From contig NZ_CP115160.1 of NCBI RefSeq assembly GCF_027594545.1, positions 2,737,001-2,801,000 on the forward strand: 64,000 bases of DNA, in the 5' to 3' direction. The stretch comes from Algoriphagus sp. TR-M9. Its GTDB lineage: Bacteria > Bacteroidota > Bacteroidia > Cytophagales > Cyclobacteriaceae. A model generated the notes under the pieces. That model did no database searches and was not told the DNA's origin. It was given only the letters and a program-made list of their open reading frames with translations. Shown here one piece after another: positions 45,188-54,884 of the stretch (positions within the stretch are counted from its first letter, which is position 1; every line of letters starts with the position of its first letter). Position numbers and translations under genes: made by a program.

Positions 45188-46774
45188 TTATTCAACATCC
45201 CAGAACAGCGCATTGGTAAGATTATCCTGAGGCTGAACCACGGAATAATTTTCAGCATTATAGGTCTGCTCTGAACTTGGATACACCCATCTGTAAGGAG
45301 GCTGGCTTTGCTGATTGGACTGATCAGTCCAGAACTCTAGATCGACTAGCCCCAATCTTCTATATTCAGCCCAGTTTTCGTTTGGCTGGATCACATTGAA
45401 GTGTAACCATTTTTGTTCTGCGATCAACTTCAGCTTTTCCTCAGCAGAAGTAGCAGCAGTCCAAGAGACGTCCCCTTGCGCCAAGTAAGCATCCCTATCA
45501 GCACTAGTAGGCTCCACTGGATCAGGGGAATCTCCATTATTCGAAATGCTTCTCAGATACACATATTGATCAATTGAATTGAGAACCCCAGTCTCATAAG
45601 CAGCCTGCGCCATGGCATTCTGTCCAGTTTTCAGATAATATTCAGCAGCAAGGAAGTTAACTTCCGAAGCAGAGATGATAATTCCAGGGAAATTTTGGTT
45701 CCTAGACAAAGTAGATCTATTGTAGATACTCAATGTACCGGCAAGTACCAACTCATTCTGAGCAGAAGCATTCAGAAGTGGATCCAAGCCCATATATTGA
45801 CCCGGCTCTGCCTCTAGCCCTGGTTCAAATACATACGTCAGACGAGGATCCTCATTAGCTAGCATATGATCTATGATGACCTTGCCCGCAATATTTCCAT
45901 CCCAATCTTCCAAACCGCTCTGAAATGAATTTGCTTGCATCCAAGTACCTGCCGTGTAACCATCCCAGGCAATGAAGTCCTGGATGGAAGTCACTACTGG
46001 GTAAGTAGCTGGATTTGAAAGAATATCGCCGATTTCTGCATTAGCTCTTGCAGAGAATGTACTAGTACCACTTACTCGAGTCAACATACGAAGTCTCACA
46101 GAGTTGATGTACTTTTTCCAAAGCATCAAATCACCATCATTGATTACGTCTTGGATTTCAAACTCAGCCAAAACACCAGGGTTCACAGTCATAGTATTCA
46201 TCTCATCAGCCATTGCAGCCAACTCGTCCAACATCATGGTATACAGTGTCTCGGCATCGTCATAAGGAGCATAAGAACTCTGATAATCTCCTCCATTTTG
46301 ACTCAGCATAGCCGCCTGAGTAAAAGGAATATCGCCATGATAATCTATTTCTTTCTGTGCTTGATCGTATAGAAACGTTTTCGCAGCGATCATGTAGATC
46401 CTTTGATCTGCAGCGGCAACTTCAGTTAGACCTTCATAGATTTTTTCGATCTCTCTGTACTGCGCCAATGTCTCATAGAAAGCACGCCATCTTCTATTTA
46501 TTGCTTCAGAACCAGGCACGTATTGGTTTTCACCATTTACCCAGCCGATCGCTTGAGTATATCGGTTACTTGTAATTCTTTGCCCGACAAAGTAGTCATC
46601 GTACGTCGGAAGCACATAATTCCTGAATGAATAGATCATACCTGTGAACTGCTTCCCGACTGTAGTTTCAGAGACTTTAGCTGGATCTGTATAGTTATCT
46701 GCAAAGTCTGATTCGGTGCAGCTAGCTAATGAAGCTGCCACGATTGCACCTATATATAAACTTTTAAATTTCAT
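45188..46774 (-). CDS. SusD/RagB-family surface lipoprotein (pair B)
   Basis: A 528-residue SusD-like_2 lipoprotein with lipobox AASLASC (Cys at residue 19) and the DFADNYTDPAKVSE opening. Helical TPR-type segments (for example WRAFYETLAQYREIEKIYEG, about 90-109) and the C-terminal QPPYRWVYPSSEQTYNAENY block match the family. It follows its SusC by 28 bases and is transcribed with it, ending in a good terminator. Sequence similarity to the pair A SusD is low except for family motifs, so the ligands may differ. Confidence 0.93.
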   Translation of the reverse strand: MKFKSLYIGAIVAASLASCTESDFADNYTDPAKVSETTVGKQFTGMIYSFRNYVLPTYDDYFVGQRITSNRYTQAIGWVNGENQYVPGSEAINRRWRAFYETLAQYREIEKIYEGLTEVAAADQRIYMIAAKTFLYDQAQKEIDYHGDIPFTQAAMLSQNGGDYQSSYAPYDDAETLYTMMLDELAAMADEMNTMTVNPGVLAEFEIQDVINDGDLMLWKKYINSVRLRMLTRVSGTSTFSARANAEIGDILSNPATYPVVTSIQDFIAWDGYTAGTWMQANSFQSGLEDWDGNIAGKVIIDHMLANEDPRLTYVFEPGLEAEPGQYMGLDPLLNASAQNELVLAGTLSIYNRSTLSRNQNFPGIIISASEVNFLAAEYYLKTGQNAMAQAAYETGVLNSIDQYVYLRSISNNGDSPDPVEPTSADRDAYLAQGDVSWTAATSAEEKLKLIAEQKWLHFNVIQPNENWAEYRRLGLVDLEFWTDQSNQQSQPPYRWVYPSSEQTYNAENYSVVQPQDNLTNALFWDVE

Positions 46775-46802
46775 TTTCTTTTTGGATTAGTTGGGTCCTC
46801 AA

Positions 46803-49800
46803 TTAGAATTTAGCTCTTAGCATAAAACCAACGGTTCTGGTAGCCGGGTTGGTACCCGCACTGGTAATGGTCTGCGTCCAGTTGGATCCAGCAGTCAATA
46901 CCTCAGGATCTAGATCTTTGATGTTTCTGTAAAGGAAGAACAAGTTTCTACCGAAAACAGAAACGTTCACATTGCTAGCACCGATTCTCTGAGCGAAGCT
47001 TTGAGGTAGCGTATATCCTAATGACAATTCTCTCATTTTCAAATAAGTGTTGTCTTGGATATATAATTCATATCGAGACTGAGAGTATTGAGGACCTCCC
47101 CAGTTATAGGTAGCATTGTAGTACAATGCCTGAGATATCACATTCGTATTTGGTTGACCATCAGCAGTCACACCGTCCATGAGCATTCCGTCATGGAAAA
47201 CAGCCTCTCCATTTGGTCCAGCAGTGGTAGAGTGATCTACTTGCACCCCTCTGGTGATACCGTCCTCACCAGTCACACGATAGTATGCAAGACCTCCAGT
47301 CTCTTCATTTCTAAACTTCAAACTTTCTTCTGTCAAACCACGGCTTTTCATCCAGTTGATACCCGTTGGCATCACAGAACCACCGATTTGGAAGTCCATC
47401 ATCGCAGAGAATGTGAAGTTTTTATAGGAAAGGTTGTTCATCAAACCACCTACAGCATCAGGATTGTAATTACCTACTCTTTTCCAGTTATTTGCATCTA
47501 TTTTATACAAACCATTAGGCTGTACAATGTTGTCTCCATTGGCATCTGTTTCGATCGGATGGGCATACAAATCTCCCATTGGACGACCTACCACTGACCT
47601 CAATTGTGCAGCACCTCCATCATAGTCAGCATGCAGCAATTCTGTAGCATCATTTGCTAATTTCTCTACAGTGTTAATGTTTCTAGCCAAGTTTAAGGTC
47701 ATATCCCACATGAAACTTCCGCTCTGCATGATCGTAGCATTCAACGCCATCTCTACCCCTTTGTTTCTCAAGGTACCGATGTTGGTTAATACAGATGAAG
47801 CACCACTGGTGTTTGGCAAAGTCAATGGTAGAATCTGATCACGGATTTGGGCATTATAATAAGATAGATCTATGCCTAGGCGGTTACCAAAGAATCTAGC
47901 ATCCAATCCTATTTCATATTCATGCTTTTGCTCTGGCCTGATTCCGTCATTTCCAAAAGAACTAGGCATCACAGTGTACAATACCCCGTCCAAAGTGTTT
48001 TGTGTGTAAGCAATATTCGCTCTGTAAAGACCAGGGTAGTTACCTACTATACCCCAAGAACCTCTCAATTTAGCGAAGGTGATGAATTGAGGCATTTCGA
48101 CCATTTCAGAGATTGCCAAACTGGTGTTAACTGAAGGGTAGACAAAAGAATTGTTTTCAGGATTCATAGTAGAGGTACGGTCTCTACGGATCGTCCCTTC
48201 CAAGAACCAGAAACCTTTGTAATCAAAGTTTGCCGTACCTACCAATGCATCTATCACACGATTGGATCTGGTAGCATTGCTGACCACCTGCTGATTAGAG
48301 GCAATCAAATCAAATAGATTTTCACTGCTCAAACCACCATTGGTTCTAGTGAATAGTTCTCTTCTAGTTTCTTTTGTACCAGTATAACCGGCCATTGCAC
48401 TGATAGAAATATCTTCTGCCAAGTTCTTGGTATAGGTCAAAAACACATCACCATAAAGGATATTGAATGTCTCATTGTTCATGCTGAACATCCCAGAGTT
48501 ACCGAAAGCCAAAGGTCTTTCAGTTGCTCTCTTATCTTCTGAGTATCTATTCGTGAAGTCGGTGGAAATTCTACCCCTCAAGGACAAATCGTCGGTGATT
48601 TTGTAGGTATTGGTCAATACACTGATCACACGATTAGAAGTCTCATTGAGATTATGCTTATTGACTCTCCACACATAGTCACCGATGGCATCCATGAAGC
48701 CATTGTAAATGATGTTTTCATCCGGAGTCAAACTTTGGGTATTTTGTCCCACTACATATTTGTAACCACGACTAGTCTGATAATTATCCAAGTACCAATC
48801 ACCATTATCAAATCGAGTCATCATACCACCGAAGTTATTGATCATACGATCGATGGAATAGGGTCTGTTTTTGGTGTTCTGGTTAATATAGTTAACCATC
48901 ACATCAGTCTTCCACCTATCAGTGATTCTGAAAGTTGCATTCAAGTTGGCGATGTTCTTGTTGTTTTTAGAATTCAAACTCAAGGCTTCGTTATCCTGAC
49001 GAGTCAATGAGAATCTGAAATCTGCAAACTCAGAATTATTGGCAACGGCAACGTTCACAGAAGAACTCAAAGGATTGTTAAACAATGCTGCGTAATTATC
49101 TTCCTGAGCTACATAAGGTCTCATTTCTCCATCCCAAGACCTCACCATTCTCCCGTCAAACTCAGGACCGAAGTTGTTGTTTGTACTCGCTAAACCTCTT
49201 ACACCGTCATCATAGGTAAAAAAACCATCATCATCCTGCCCATAATCATATACATGAAGTGGAGCACCTGGGCCTCTTACGTTTTGATAGCGAGGAAGGT
49301 AGGCTATTTCGTCTCTAGCGACGTTTGCACTGAAGTCTACACTAAATCCTTTTTTACCTGAGTTTCCTTTTTTGGTCGTGATCAAAACGACACCATTTAC
49401 CGCTTCAGAGCCATAAAGAGCCGCTGCTGATGCACCTTTCAAGATGGAAATATTTGCAATATCTTCCGGGTTGATATCCAATAGACCATTCCCTCTTAGT
49501 CGCTGATCACCCCAATAATTATTATTGGTTACGTTTTCGTTTCGGATAGGCACCCCGTCCATAATGATTAAAGGCTGGGTATTTCCAGTGATTGAATTCA
49601 GACCCCGTATAGTGATATTCACCGCTGAGGTTGCTCCACCTGCACCAGACTGGATCCTTACACCTGGAGCTTTACCATATAGTGCTGTTGCTACGTTTGG
49701 TGTCCCTACTTTAATCAACTCATCTGCCTGAATAGTCGTAGTAGCGTATCCCAGCTTTTTCTGCTCCTTTTCCATACCAAAAGCAGACACTACAAACTCG

Positions 49801-50111
49801 GAAAGCTCATTTGTATCTTCCACCAACTCAATGTCGATTTTAGACTGATTGCCTACTGTTACTTCTTGGGTGGCATAGCCAATAAAAGAAAAAACCAAAA
49901 CTGAATTTGGACCTACCTGGATCGAATACTCTCCGTCTATATTGGTAGTAGTACCCGTCTGGTTCGTTTTGTCCAGGACTGTAACACCTGGCATGGGCAA
50001 GCCATCATCCGCTGTGATTACACCTGACACTACTCGCTCTTGTGCCTGTACCGAGGCAGTTATGCCCAGCATCAAGATGAGTGACAATGCAATTGATAAA
50101 ATTTGTTTCAT
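46803..50111 (-). CDS. SusC/RagA-family TonB-dependent outer-membrane transporter (pair B)
   Basis: A 1102-residue TonB-linked transporter: signal peptide (MKQILSIALSLILMLGITAS), regulatory-like domain (about 26-115, GVTVLDKTNQTGTTTNIDGE), plug (about 120-250, NITIRGLNSITGNTQPLIIM) and barrel ending in a terminal Phe (VGFMLRAKF). Like pair A it lacks a signalling extension, so regulation by an ECF sigma/anti-sigma pair is not indicated. It is 81 residues longer than its paralogue at 41602-44667. It is preceded by a 640-base leader that includes a dispersed repeat. It imports an unknown ligand with the neighbouring SusD. Confidence 0.95.
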   Translation of the reverse strand: MKQILSIALSLILMLGITASVQAQERVVSGVITADDGLPMPGVTVLDKTNQTGTTTNIDGEYSIQVGPNSVLVFSFIGYATQEVTVGNQSKIDIELVEDTNELSEFVVSAFGMEKEQKKLGYATTTIQADELIKVGTPNVATALYGKAPGVRIQSGAGGATSAVNITIRGLNSITGNTQPLIIMDGVPIRNENVTNNNYWGDQRLRGNGLLDINPEDIANISILKGASAAALYGSEAVNGVVLITTKKGNSGKKGFSVDFSANVARDEIAYLPRYQNVRGPGAPLHVYDYGQDDDGFFTYDDGVRGLASTNNNFGPEFDGRMVRSWDGEMRPYVAQEDNYAALFNNPLSSSVNVAVANNSEFADFRFSLTRQDNEALSLNSKNNKNIANLNATFRITDRWKTDVMVNYINQNTKNRPYSIDRMINNFGGMMTRFDNGDWYLDNYQTSRGYKYVVGQNTQSLTPDENIIYNGFMDAIGDYVWRVNKHNLNETSNRVISVLTNTYKITDDLSLRGRISTDFTNRYSEDKRATERPLAFGNSGMFSMNNETFNILYGDVFLTYTKNLAEDISISAMAGYTGTKETRRELFTRTNGGLSSENLFDLIASNQQVVSNATRSNRVIDALVGTANFDYKGFWFLEGTIRRDRTSTMNPENNSFVYPSVNTSLAISEMVEMPQFITFAKLRGSWGIVGNYPGLYRANIAYTQNTLDGVLYTVMPSSFGNDGIRPEQKHEYEIGLDARFFGNRLGIDLSYYNAQIRDQILPLTLPNTSGASSVLTNIGTLRNKGVEMALNATIMQSGSFMWDMTLNLARNINTVEKLANDATELLHADYDGGAAQLRSVVGRPMGDLYAHPIETDANGDNIVQPNGLYKIDANNWKRVGNYNPDAVGGLMNNLSYKNFTFSAMMDFQIGGSVMPTGINWMKSRGLTEESLKFRNEETGGLAYYRVTGEDGITRGVQVDHSTTAGPNGEAVFHDGMLMDGVTADGQPNTNVISQALYYNATYNWGGPQYSQSRYELYIQDNTYLKMRELSLGYTLPQSFAQRIGASNVNVSVFGRNLFFLYRNIKDLDPEVLTAGSNWTQTITSAGTNPATRTVGFMLRAKF

Positions 50112-50696
50112 AGAAGGTAATTTGATGTTTAATGAAGTTTAATTTTTCTCTCAGTCGTGTGATTTTGATTTCACAAAACCACCTGAGGCTCGTCTTTCAT
50201 AGGTCAATGAATTTTAAAATGAGAATTGTAACCAGCTAAAAACCAAGACAAACCAAATCTATTTGACTCGATTTTCTTTGCACATCATAAATCTAGAAAA
50301 AACAATTGTTTATTAAATAGTTCTACTTGACTTTTTTTCAAAAAACAGAAGATCTTACTTTATTTTTTACCAAAAGTATCCGATTATGAACATCTTTTTT
50401 TAATCGCCAGTATTTCTTAACTCACTTTTCAAGATTAACAGTTTACTTCTATTAATTTTTTTTCAGGATTTAGGTCAAATATTAACATGGATATACGGAA
50501 TGATGCCAGTAACCAATATTTCGCTGCTCAATCGGCCAAAAGGCCGAAGACTCCCGCAGGAGCGGAACAGGCCGAAGTGGCCTCAATTCTTAAGTTTAAC
50601 CTATCCTATGAAGCTTTTGCCTCCTTACTGGCAGAAAAGCGGATATCCATAACTATTAAACTCTGAAAACCCACTCAAGCTCCCCAGTAAAAAAAG
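50112..50696. other. Leader of SusC pair B with GC-rich repeat patch
   Basis: No gene. Bases 50112-50500 are AT-rich leader. Bases 50520-50643 form a GC-rich patch with small hairpins (TCGGCC-AAAA-GGCCGA at 50532-50547; AGGCC-N5-GGCCT at 50569-50583) and end in a 25-base sequence repeated at 55035-55059. Confidence 0.65.
50619..50643. repeat. Dispersed 25-base repeat, copy 1
   Basis: Bases 50619-50643 (starting GCCTCCTTACTGGCAG) are identical to 55035-55059. A shared CCTCAATTCT lies 38 bases before this copy (50581-50590), so the full element may be 60-120 bases long. Confidence 0.8.
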
Positions 50697-50699
50697 ACC

Positions 50700-50729
50700 A
50701 AAAAAAAAGCCACCCTATTCAGGATGGCT
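50700..50729 (-). terminator. Rho-independent terminator of glnN
   Basis: A 9-bp stem (agccaccct with aggatggct, one wobble) around a 4-base ATTC loop, with nine T following on the minus strand, 23 bases after the glutamine synthetase stop. Confidence 0.87.
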
Positions 50730-50752
50730 TCTGGTTCTAGTTTTGGAGTAGC

Positions 50753-52915
50753 TTATCGAAGAAAAAGCATTTCTCTGTACTTCACTAATGGCCAAGACTC
50801 ATCGTCCACCAATAGTTCTAGCTTATCTACTGCATAACGGATTTTGTCGAAATAGGCTTCCTTGACATCTGTCTGATAGCCTTTGGCCATTTTCACTATA
50901 TCCTCTTCTTTATTGAGTTTCTTGCGAGCCTCCACCATAGCGGTGATATTGGCTTTTAGAGATTCTATATGCTTAGCCACTTCCTTGATGGTTTCTACAG
51001 CTGCGGTATGATCCAATCCAAGGCCCTTCAACCCATTTGCATTCTGAATGATCTTATTCTGATATAGGATCGCAGTAGGGATGATATGATTCAATGCCAA
51101 GTCACCCATCACTCGTCCTTCTATCTGAATCTTCTTGATGAAGTTTTCCAACATGATCTCATGGCGGGCATGCACCTCTATCCCATTCATCACATTGTGT
51201 CTTTCAAAAAGCTCCTTGGTGGCTTTTGTAGCATATACATCCAGTGCCAATGGAGTAGATTTCAAGTTGGAAAGCCCTCTCTTTTCGGCTTCTTTTGCCC
51301 ACTCTTCAGAGTAGCCATCACCTTCGAAGCGAACTTTCTTGCTGTCCTTGATATACTTTCTCAGTACATTCACGATTGCAATCTTTTTCTCCTTACCAGC
51401 GCTCATTTCCTTCTCGATGTCCTTGGCCATGTTAGTCAATACATCTGCCACGATCACGTTTAGCGTAGTCATAGGTCCGGCTACGTTAGCCTGAGATCCT
51501 ACTGCTCGGAATTCGAATTTGTTTCCGGTAAATGCAAATGGAGAAGTTCTGTTTCTGTCAGTATTGTCAAGGATGATTTCAGGTATCTTAGAGATCCCCA
51601 ACTTCATGTACATGTTGTCTCCTTTTTCAATCTTGATATTGCCGTTTTTCTCCAGCTCGTTCAAGACTTCTGTAAGGGTAGCTCCCAAGAATACGGAGAT
51701 AATTGCCGGAGGAGCTTCGTTTGCGCCCAATCTATGGTCATTACCAGCAGAAGCAATACTTGCTCTCAACAGATCAGAGTGCTCATATACCGCCTTGATA
51801 GTCGCTACCAAGAAGGTTAGGAACTGAAGATTCTCACGCGCAGAGTTGCTAGGCTGGAACAGGTTTACACCCGAATCAGTAATCAAAGACCAGTTGTTAT
51901 GCTTACCGCTACCATTTACTCCTGCAAACGGCTTCTCATGAAGAAGAACTTTCAGGTCGTGTCTCTCAGCCACCTTCTCCATGACATCCATCAAGAGCTG
52001 GTTATGATCGGTAGCTTTATTGATTTCTTCAAAAAGCGGAGCTACTTCAAACTGACCTGGAGCCACCTCATTGTGACGAGTCATCACAGGAATTCCCAGC
52101 TTCAGTGCTTCGTTTTCGAAGTCAACCATGAAGTCCTTCACACGAGTAGGGATAGATCCAAAATAATGATCATCTAGCTGCTGACCTCTAGCAGGGCTGT
52201 GACCAAAGACAGTTCTACCGCCCATTACCAAGTCTGGTCTGGCAGCAAACAATGCCTTATCAATCACGAAATATTCTTGTTCCACTCCCAAAGAAGGGAA
52301 TACCTTTTTCACATTTCTATCAAAAAGCTGGCAGATAGCCACTGAAGCCTCGTTGATTGCCTCTACAGATTTCAACAATGGAGTTTTGTAATCCAAGGCT
52401 TCCCCAGTGTAGGAAACGAAGATTGTAGGGATACAAAGTGTATTCTCGAAAATAAAGATCGGAGAAGTAGGGTCCCAAGCAGTGTACCCTCTAGCTTCGA
52501 AGGTAGATCGGATACCCCCGTTCGGGAAAGAAGACGCATCCGGCTCCTGCTGTACCAGAGCACTGCCTTTGAATTTTTCCAGTCCTCCTAGTGCATCAAA
52601 AAAGGAATCATGCTTCTCTGCTGTAGAACCTGTAAGTGGCTGAAACCAGTGCGTATAATGGGTCACTCCCTTGGACAATGCCCAGGTTTTCACTGCTGAA
52701 GCTACTTCCTCGGCTGTAGCACTATCGATTTTAGTTCCTTTGTCGATGGCTTCCATTACCCTTTTATAGGAAGAAGGTGCCAAAGACACTTTCATTTGAG
52801 CAGTACCGAAAGTATTTGTTCCGAAAAAATCCGAGATTTTGTTCGAAGGTGCTTTCACAGCTACGCGCTGTCTAGCTTGCACCATTGCTAAGGCTTGTTG
52901 TCTAAGTGTTGCCAT
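50753..52915 (-). CDS. glnN: Glutamine synthetase type III
   Basis: A 720-residue GSIII-type glutamine synthetase, joining ammonia and glutamate with ATP; the size is characteristic of the GlnN class in Bacteroidota and far above GSI (about 470). Typical segments are GVEQEYFVIDKALFAARPDL, PVMTRHNEVAPGQFEVAP, NGSGKHNNWSL and FRAVGSQANVAGP. The start is ATG 52915 (MATLRQQALAMVQARQ); the frame can be extended to 52945 but without family support. A TATTTTTG element (minus strand, 52947-52954) lies 31 bases upstream as a possible -7 box. It is monocistronic, with a terminator after it. Confidence 0.97.
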   Translation of the reverse strand: MATLRQQALAMVQARQRVAVKAPSNKISDFFGTNTFGTAQMKVSLAPSSYKRVMEAIDKGTKIDSATAEEVASAVKTWALSKGVTHYTHWFQPLTGSTAEKHDSFFDALGGLEKFKGSALVQQEPDASSFPNGGIRSTFEARGYTAWDPTSPIFIFENTLCIPTIFVSYTGEALDYKTPLLKSVEAINEASVAICQLFDRNVKKVFPSLGVEQEYFVIDKALFAARPDLVMGGRTVFGHSPARGQQLDDHYFGSIPTRVKDFMVDFENEALKLGIPVMTRHNEVAPGQFEVAPLFEEINKATDHNQLLMDVMEKVAERHDLKVLLHEKPFAGVNGSGKHNNWSLITDSGVNLFQPSNSARENLQFLTFLVATIKAVYEHSDLLRASIASAGNDHRLGANEAPPAIISVFLGATLTEVLNELEKNGNIKIEKGDNMYMKLGISKIPEIILDNTDRNRTSPFAFTGNKFEFRAVGSQANVAGPMTTLNVIVADVLTNMAKDIEKEMSAGKEKKIAIVNVLRKYIKDSKKVRFEGDGYSEEWAKEAEKRGLSNLKSTPLALDVYATKATKELFERHNVMNGIEVHARHEIMLENFIKKIQIEGRVMGDLALNHIIPTAILYQNKIIQNANGLKGLGLDHTAAVETIKEVAKHIESLKANITAMVEARKKLNKEEDIVKMAKGYQTDVKEAYFDKIRYAVDKLELLVDDESWPLVKYREMLFLR

Positions 52916-53092
52916 TTCTACAATATGTGGTTTAAAATTATACACACAAAAATAGAAAAATATGGATTCGAAAAAGCTTTTGATCGATTTTTGACCTCAT
53001 TTTTCAAAAAATTTACACTTTTTTCAATAAAATAAGCCAAAAATCCACCGAATCTCTGAAAATTCATCCAAATCTGACCTCAAATTGGAGAA

Positions 53093-53122
53093 TTGAAAAC
53101 AGCCTAAGTTTAATTACCTTTG
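53093..53122 (+). promoter_or_regulatory. Bacteroidota-type promoter of mtaB
   Basis: TTG at 53093-53095 and TACCTTTG (matches TAnnTTTG) at 53115-53122 with a 19-base spacer, 26 bases before the GTG start codon. Confidence 0.75.
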
Positions 53123-53148
53123 CAATCTCAAGATCAGATCAAGCAATT

Positions 53149-54468
53149 GTGAAAAAAGTAGCGTTTTATACACTGGGCTGTAAGCTGAATTTCTCCGAAA
53201 CGTCCACCATCAGCAGACAATTTGAAGAAAAAGGCTTCTTAAAAGTCGATTTTCAAGAAAATCCGGACATTTTCATTATCAACACCTGCTCGGTTACCGA
53301 AAATGCAGACAAAAAGTGTAAAAAAATTGTACGTGAGGCTAAGAAAATCTCCCCAAACTCCTTTATTGCTATCATAGGTTGCTATGCTCAGCTCAAACCC
53401 AGGGAGATTTCTGAGATTTCCGGAGTGGATGCTGTTTTAGGCGCTGCCGAAAAATTTCGGCTAATTGAATTGTTAGATGATTTTGCAGTAGCTCAAGAAA
53501 CAAAAGTGCTGGCCTCGGAGATTCAAGAAGCCACGGCGTTTAATAATGCCTATTCTATCAATGACCGCACCAGAACATTCCTCAAAGTTCAGGATGGGTG
53601 CAACTATGGTTGTGCCTTCTGCACCATTCCGCTGGCCCGTGGCAAAAGCCGAAGCAATACCATCCAAAGTGTATTGGAATCCGCTAGGGAAATCGCCGCT
53701 ACCGATGTGAAAGAAATCGTGCTAACTGGCGTGAACATCGGGGATTTCGGGATTGTGGACGGCAAGCGAAATGAACGGTTTGCCGATTTGGTATATGCAC
53801 TGGATGAAGTAGAGGGCATAGACCGTTTACGAATATCCTCTATAGAACCCAATTTGCTGACCAATGAGATCATCAGTTTTGTAGCCCGGTCCAAGCGATT
53901 TGTACCCCATTTTCACGTTCCCTTACAGTCAGGGTCCAATACTATTCTTAGAAAAATGGGCAGAAGATACCTACGTGAACTATACGTGGACCGTGTCACC
54001 AAAATCAAAACCCTCATGCCGCATGCCTGCATAGGAGTAGATGTAATCGTGGGGTTCCCGGGTGAGACTGATGAGTTGTTTTTAGAAACCTATAATTTCC
54101 TTAACGAACTTGACATCTCTTACCTTCATGTATTTACTTATTCTGAGCGGGCCAATACCCGGGCAGCAGAAATGGAAGAGGTAGTTCCTATGAAAAAGAG
54201 GAATGAGCGCTCCAAAATGCTCCGAATCCTTTCTGAAAAGAAAAGAAGGAATTTTTATAATGAAAATTTAGGCAAAGACTTTACTGTGCTTTTCGAAGAG
54301 GATGTGGCAGATGGCAAGATTCACGGATTCACGGAGAATTACATCCGAGTGGCTGCGAAGTTTGACCCCATGCTGGTCAATGAACTGAAAAAAGTCGCCT
54401 TAGATCAGATCAATGACGCGGGAAACGTGGAAGTACGCGAACCTGAGATGGTGTACGAAAAGCACTAG
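53149..54468 (+). CDS. mtaB: tRNA t6A37 methylthiotransferase MtaB
   Basis: A 439-residue radical-SAM enzyme that adds a methylthio group to t6A at tRNA position 37. The N-terminal UPF0004 domain has three cluster cysteines (TLGCKLNFSE, INTCSVTENA, IGCYAQL), the radical-SAM motif CNYGCAFC (Cys151, Cys155, Cys158) and a short C-terminal TRAM-like domain (FTVLFEEDVADGKIHGFTEN). The start is GTG 53149, supported by the promoter 26 bases upstream. Sequence CKLN after the first Cys and length favour MtaB over MiaB and RimO. Confidence 0.94.
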   Translation: MKKVAFYTLGCKLNFSETSTISRQFEEKGFLKVDFQENPDIFIINTCSVTENADKKCKKIVREAKKISPNSFIAIIGCYAQLKPREISEISGVDAVLGAAEKFRLIELLDDFAVAQETKVLASEIQEATAFNNAYSINDRTRTFLKVQDGCNYGCAFCTIPLARGKSRSNTIQSVLESAREIAATDVKEIVLTGVNIGDFGIVDGKRNERFADLVYALDEVEGIDRLRISSIEPNLLTNEIISFVARSKRFVPHFHVPLQSGSNTILRKMGRRYLRELYVDRVTKIKTLMPHACIGVDVIVGFPGETDELFLETYNFLNELDISYLHVFTYSERANTRAAEMEEVVPMKKRNERSKMLRILSEKKRRNFYNENLGKDFTVLFEEDVADGKIHGFTENYIRVAAKFDPMLVNELKKVALDQINDAGNVEVREPEMVYEKH

Positions 54469-54495
54469 ACAGCAGCACCCCGCCCCATTCCTGAG

Positions 54496-54529
54496 CTTAA
54501 ACATCTTGCAGGCTAGCTCGTTGTTTAAG
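54496..54529. repeat. Inverted repeat adjoining the DUF805 start codon
   Basis: CTTAAACA (54496-54503) and TGTTTAAG (54522-54529) form a perfect 8-bp repeat with an 18-base spacer, ending one base before the start codon. It could form a hairpin that affects translation initiation or serve as a binding site. Confidence 0.5.
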
Positions 54530-54530
54530 T

Positions 54531-54884
54531 ATGAACTCTATATTTAAACCAGACGGAAGAATCACCAGAAGAATGTATTTGGTGATGTTTGTTATCTTTT
54601 ACTTTATCAATATCCTTTGTCTCATGTTGATTTGGGATAGTTTTCAATCTGAGTCTTGGGCTATTTTTTACGGCGCCGGAGTAGCCTTGATAGCTTCTAT
54701 AGCAGTCTTAATGATCCAAGCCATCAAAAGACTTCATGACATAGGGTTAGATTGGAAATACTCGCTTTACCTGCTGATCCCACCTCCCGTGAATTTTATA
54801 GGATTTATCTGGCTTGCAGCCAAAAAAGGACAGCCTGGCCCCAATGAATATGGCCCCGATCCCAGAAAAACTGATGTGATTTGA
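54531..54884 (+). CDS. DUF805 membrane protein
   Basis: A 117-residue inner-membrane protein with four predicted helices. The family start FKPDGRITRRMYLVM, QAIKRLHDIGLDWKYSL and terminal GQPGPNEYGPDPR match DUF805, whose function is unknown. The start is ATG 54531, 62 bases after mtaB; an inverted repeat lies directly upstream. Confidence 0.9.
   Translation: MNSIFKPDGRITRRMYLVMFVIFYFINILCLMLIWDSFQSESWAIFYGAGVALIASIAVLMIQAIKRLHDIGLDWKYSLYLLIPPPVNFIGFIWLAAKKGQPGPNEYGPDPRKTDVI

Noticed and set aside
39042-50111. Classical polysaccharide-utilisation locus
   Set aside because: SusC-SusD pairs are present but no glycoside hydrolase, lyase, SusE/F-like protein or hybrid two-component regulator occurs in the locus.
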